Part shown: positions 63,901 to 64,000 of the stretch, one piece after another
Numbering within the stretch: position 1 is the first letter of the stretch
How the letters are laid out: every line of letters begins with the position of its first letter
Assembly (NCBI GenBank): GCA_036399695.1
Contig: DASWMP010000345.1
Span: 1 to 64,000 of the forward strand
Length of the DNA stretch: 64,000 nt
Source of the DNA: DASVEE01 sp036399695
GTDB taxonomy: Bacteria; Acidobacteriota; Thermoanaerobaculia; Gp7-AA8
Direction: 5' to 3'
Notes under the pieces: model-generated
Databases searched by the model: none
What the model saw: only the letters and a program-made list of their open reading frames with translations
What the model was told of the DNA's origin: nothing
Made by a program: the position numbers and the translations under genes

Positions 63901-64000
63901 ACCCGCTTCGCCCCCTGCCGCGCCGTGACGGTGTTGGCCACGCGGTCCCACGTCAGGCGCGGGCGAAGCTCCGCGAATTCGTCGGAAGGATAGAGCCCGG
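60930..64000 (-). CDS. lhr: Lhr-type superfamily 2 helicase, C-terminal part (5' end beyond window)
   Basis: At least 1,023 residues; the frame stays open to the right edge, where YPSDEFAELRPRLTWDRV matches internal Lhr sequence. The visible part includes GGTIPDRGLYGVFLAGAEKT, the Lhr-core beta-barrel, YRDALGVPLPQGIAERYLQP, and the winged-helix and C-terminal domains to the stop at 60930. The motor (Walker) motifs must lie beyond the edge. Lhr proteins unwind RNA:DNA or DNA and are linked to repair. A run of about 34 residues (WAVGQLGGWAEANSGAVGTP then PPNRPTANRPTG) is an in-frame palindromic array at 61827-61921. Confidence 0.88.
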   Translation of the reverse strand, partial: GLYPSDEFAELRPRLTWDRVANTVTARQGAKRVAITNGGTIPDRGLYGVFLAGAEKTSSARVGELDEEMVFEASVGETFVLGASTWRIEEITHDRVVVTPAPGQPGKMPFWKADSAERTVPFGFEIGRLVRELRAAKPADAIRTLTAKHDLDRLAAQNLLQYLDDQHEATGAIPDDRTVVVERVTDELGDWRVCVLSPFGGRIHAPWAMAVAAKVRNELAIDVETMWADDGFIIRFPETEKPPPAELMIPDADEVEQLVVRQLGATSMFAAKFREAAARALLLPRRRPQGRTPLWQQRKRAYDLLQVASRFGSFPMILETYREVLRDVFDVPALVDMMRRIRERQIRVVTADTLKPSPFASAVLFRYVANFLYDGDAPLAERRAQALAIDQNQLRELLGEPELRELLDPDSIEQTELELQHLVENRKAKSTDGIHDLLLRLGDLSVDEIAARSLIDAPPSIAELTKARRVIEVTIARDKRFIAIEDASRYRDALGVPLPQGIAERYLQPVADATGDLVLRYARSHGPFTPAELAGRYGLGVAVVNTTLAKFVERGRLIEGDFRPGGTQREWVESDVLRIIRRRALAKLRKEAEPVDQPALARLFTHWQHAIRKRRGLDALLETIETLQGYPMAASIFETEILDARLEDYKPSDLDTLSTAGEIVWVGVEPLGERDGRIAVYLTDHLPMLHRSSWAVGQLGGWAEANSGAVGTPPPNRPTANRPTGLTELETKIVEHLRTSGATFFAQMQLAVGGFPAELVDALWSLVWKGVVTNDTFHALRAFTRPKQPRATGFRSRRVAPASTQGRWSLVGTAAANETQHATAVAQQLLNRYGLVTREAPGAEGIAGGFSAVYPILKALEEAGRIRRGYFVAGLGATQFTSAGAIDLLRGFRDEPDTPETVMLASTDPANPYGTIVKWPETAERLSRTVGTHVVLVNGMMSAYVSRGEKQVSLFLPEDEPLRSCVAKEVAKALASLVRERHRRALLIVDVNDEPVARSPLAPFLAEEGFVPTAMGYQLRAG
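61827..61921. repeat. Palindromic array inside the lhr coding frame
   Basis: GGTTGGGCGGTTGGCGGTTG and GGCGGTTGGGCGG units (61827-61860) face GCCCAACCGCCCAACTGCCC units (61889-61921). The array is in frame and adds about 34 residues to Lhr between two conserved regions. The unit is close to those of the intergenic arrays at 47126, 56178 and 57539. Confidence 0.85.

Overview
The window is GC-rich bacterial chromosome. The best-supported placement is Acidobacteriota or a close relative. Support comes from a secreted VWFA-domain protein of the type common in that phylum (54780-56177), TrmFO as the tRNA U54 methylation enzyme, a TonB receptor under a cobalamin riboswitch, many secreted hypothetical proteins, and intergenic spaces filled with palindromic simple-sequence arrays. 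I see no rRNA, tRNA, CRISPR array, prophage or complete insertion sequence. Housekeeping anchors are trmFO, uvrA, mtgA, cutA, nei and lhr. The lhr gene runs off the right edge.

Layout. 1-9.1 kb: a CDP-alcohol phosphatidyltransferase, a multiply frameshifted pseudogene, two right-handed beta-helix proteins plus a decayed third copy, an alpha/beta hydrolase, a lytic transglycosylase and two unknown secreted or companion proteins. 9.1-13.1 kb (minus strand): PDZ protein, large carboxypeptidase-regulatory-like protein and Cys-rich secreted protein in one operon, then a membrane protein and a DUF3574-like lipoprotein. 13.3-17.1 kb: a tight operon of tyrosinase, HEAT-repeat protein and a HEAT/SCO-like/membrane fusion, which looks like a dedicated copper-enzyme cassette. 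17-21 kb: a BrnT-like/nuclease-like pair, a sulfatase and a solitary HsdR-N-like protein. 21.4-28.8 kb: a TM protein with a CarboxypepD-like domain, a CsgG/TPR/SHOCT protein, a DedA/VTT protein, DUF3467-trmFO and a two-domain degenerate protease-like protein.

28.8-35.5 kb: BtuB-like receptor with cobalamin riboswitch, then three overlapping amidohydrolase paralogues of which only the middle one keeps the HxH metal motif. 35.7-44.6 kb: signalling and transport, with a GGDEF-EAL protein, an ABC exporter and a GAF-histidine kinase flanked by two PilZ-like paralogues. 44.8-54.7 kb: cell-wall enzymes, cutA, uvrA, a nucleotidyltransferase-type toxin-antitoxin-like pair and a stand-alone LigD polymerase domain. 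54.8-64 kb: VWFA protein, M15-like peptidase, zinc-ribbon membrane protein, a Fic/Doc locus with two overlapping open frames, nei, a SnoaL-like protein and lhr.

The strongest non-gene signal is repeat structure. At least nine intergenic arrays share one architecture: short direct repeats, a loop or hairpin, then the complementary repeats. Their sequence differs from locus to locus, and a tenth lies in frame inside lhr. In addition there are two inverted copies of a ~145-bp MITE-like element, a dispersed GGAGTGCGG palindrome family, long 42-bp-arm inverted repeats, and two tandem arrays whose periods are about 21 and 63 bp.
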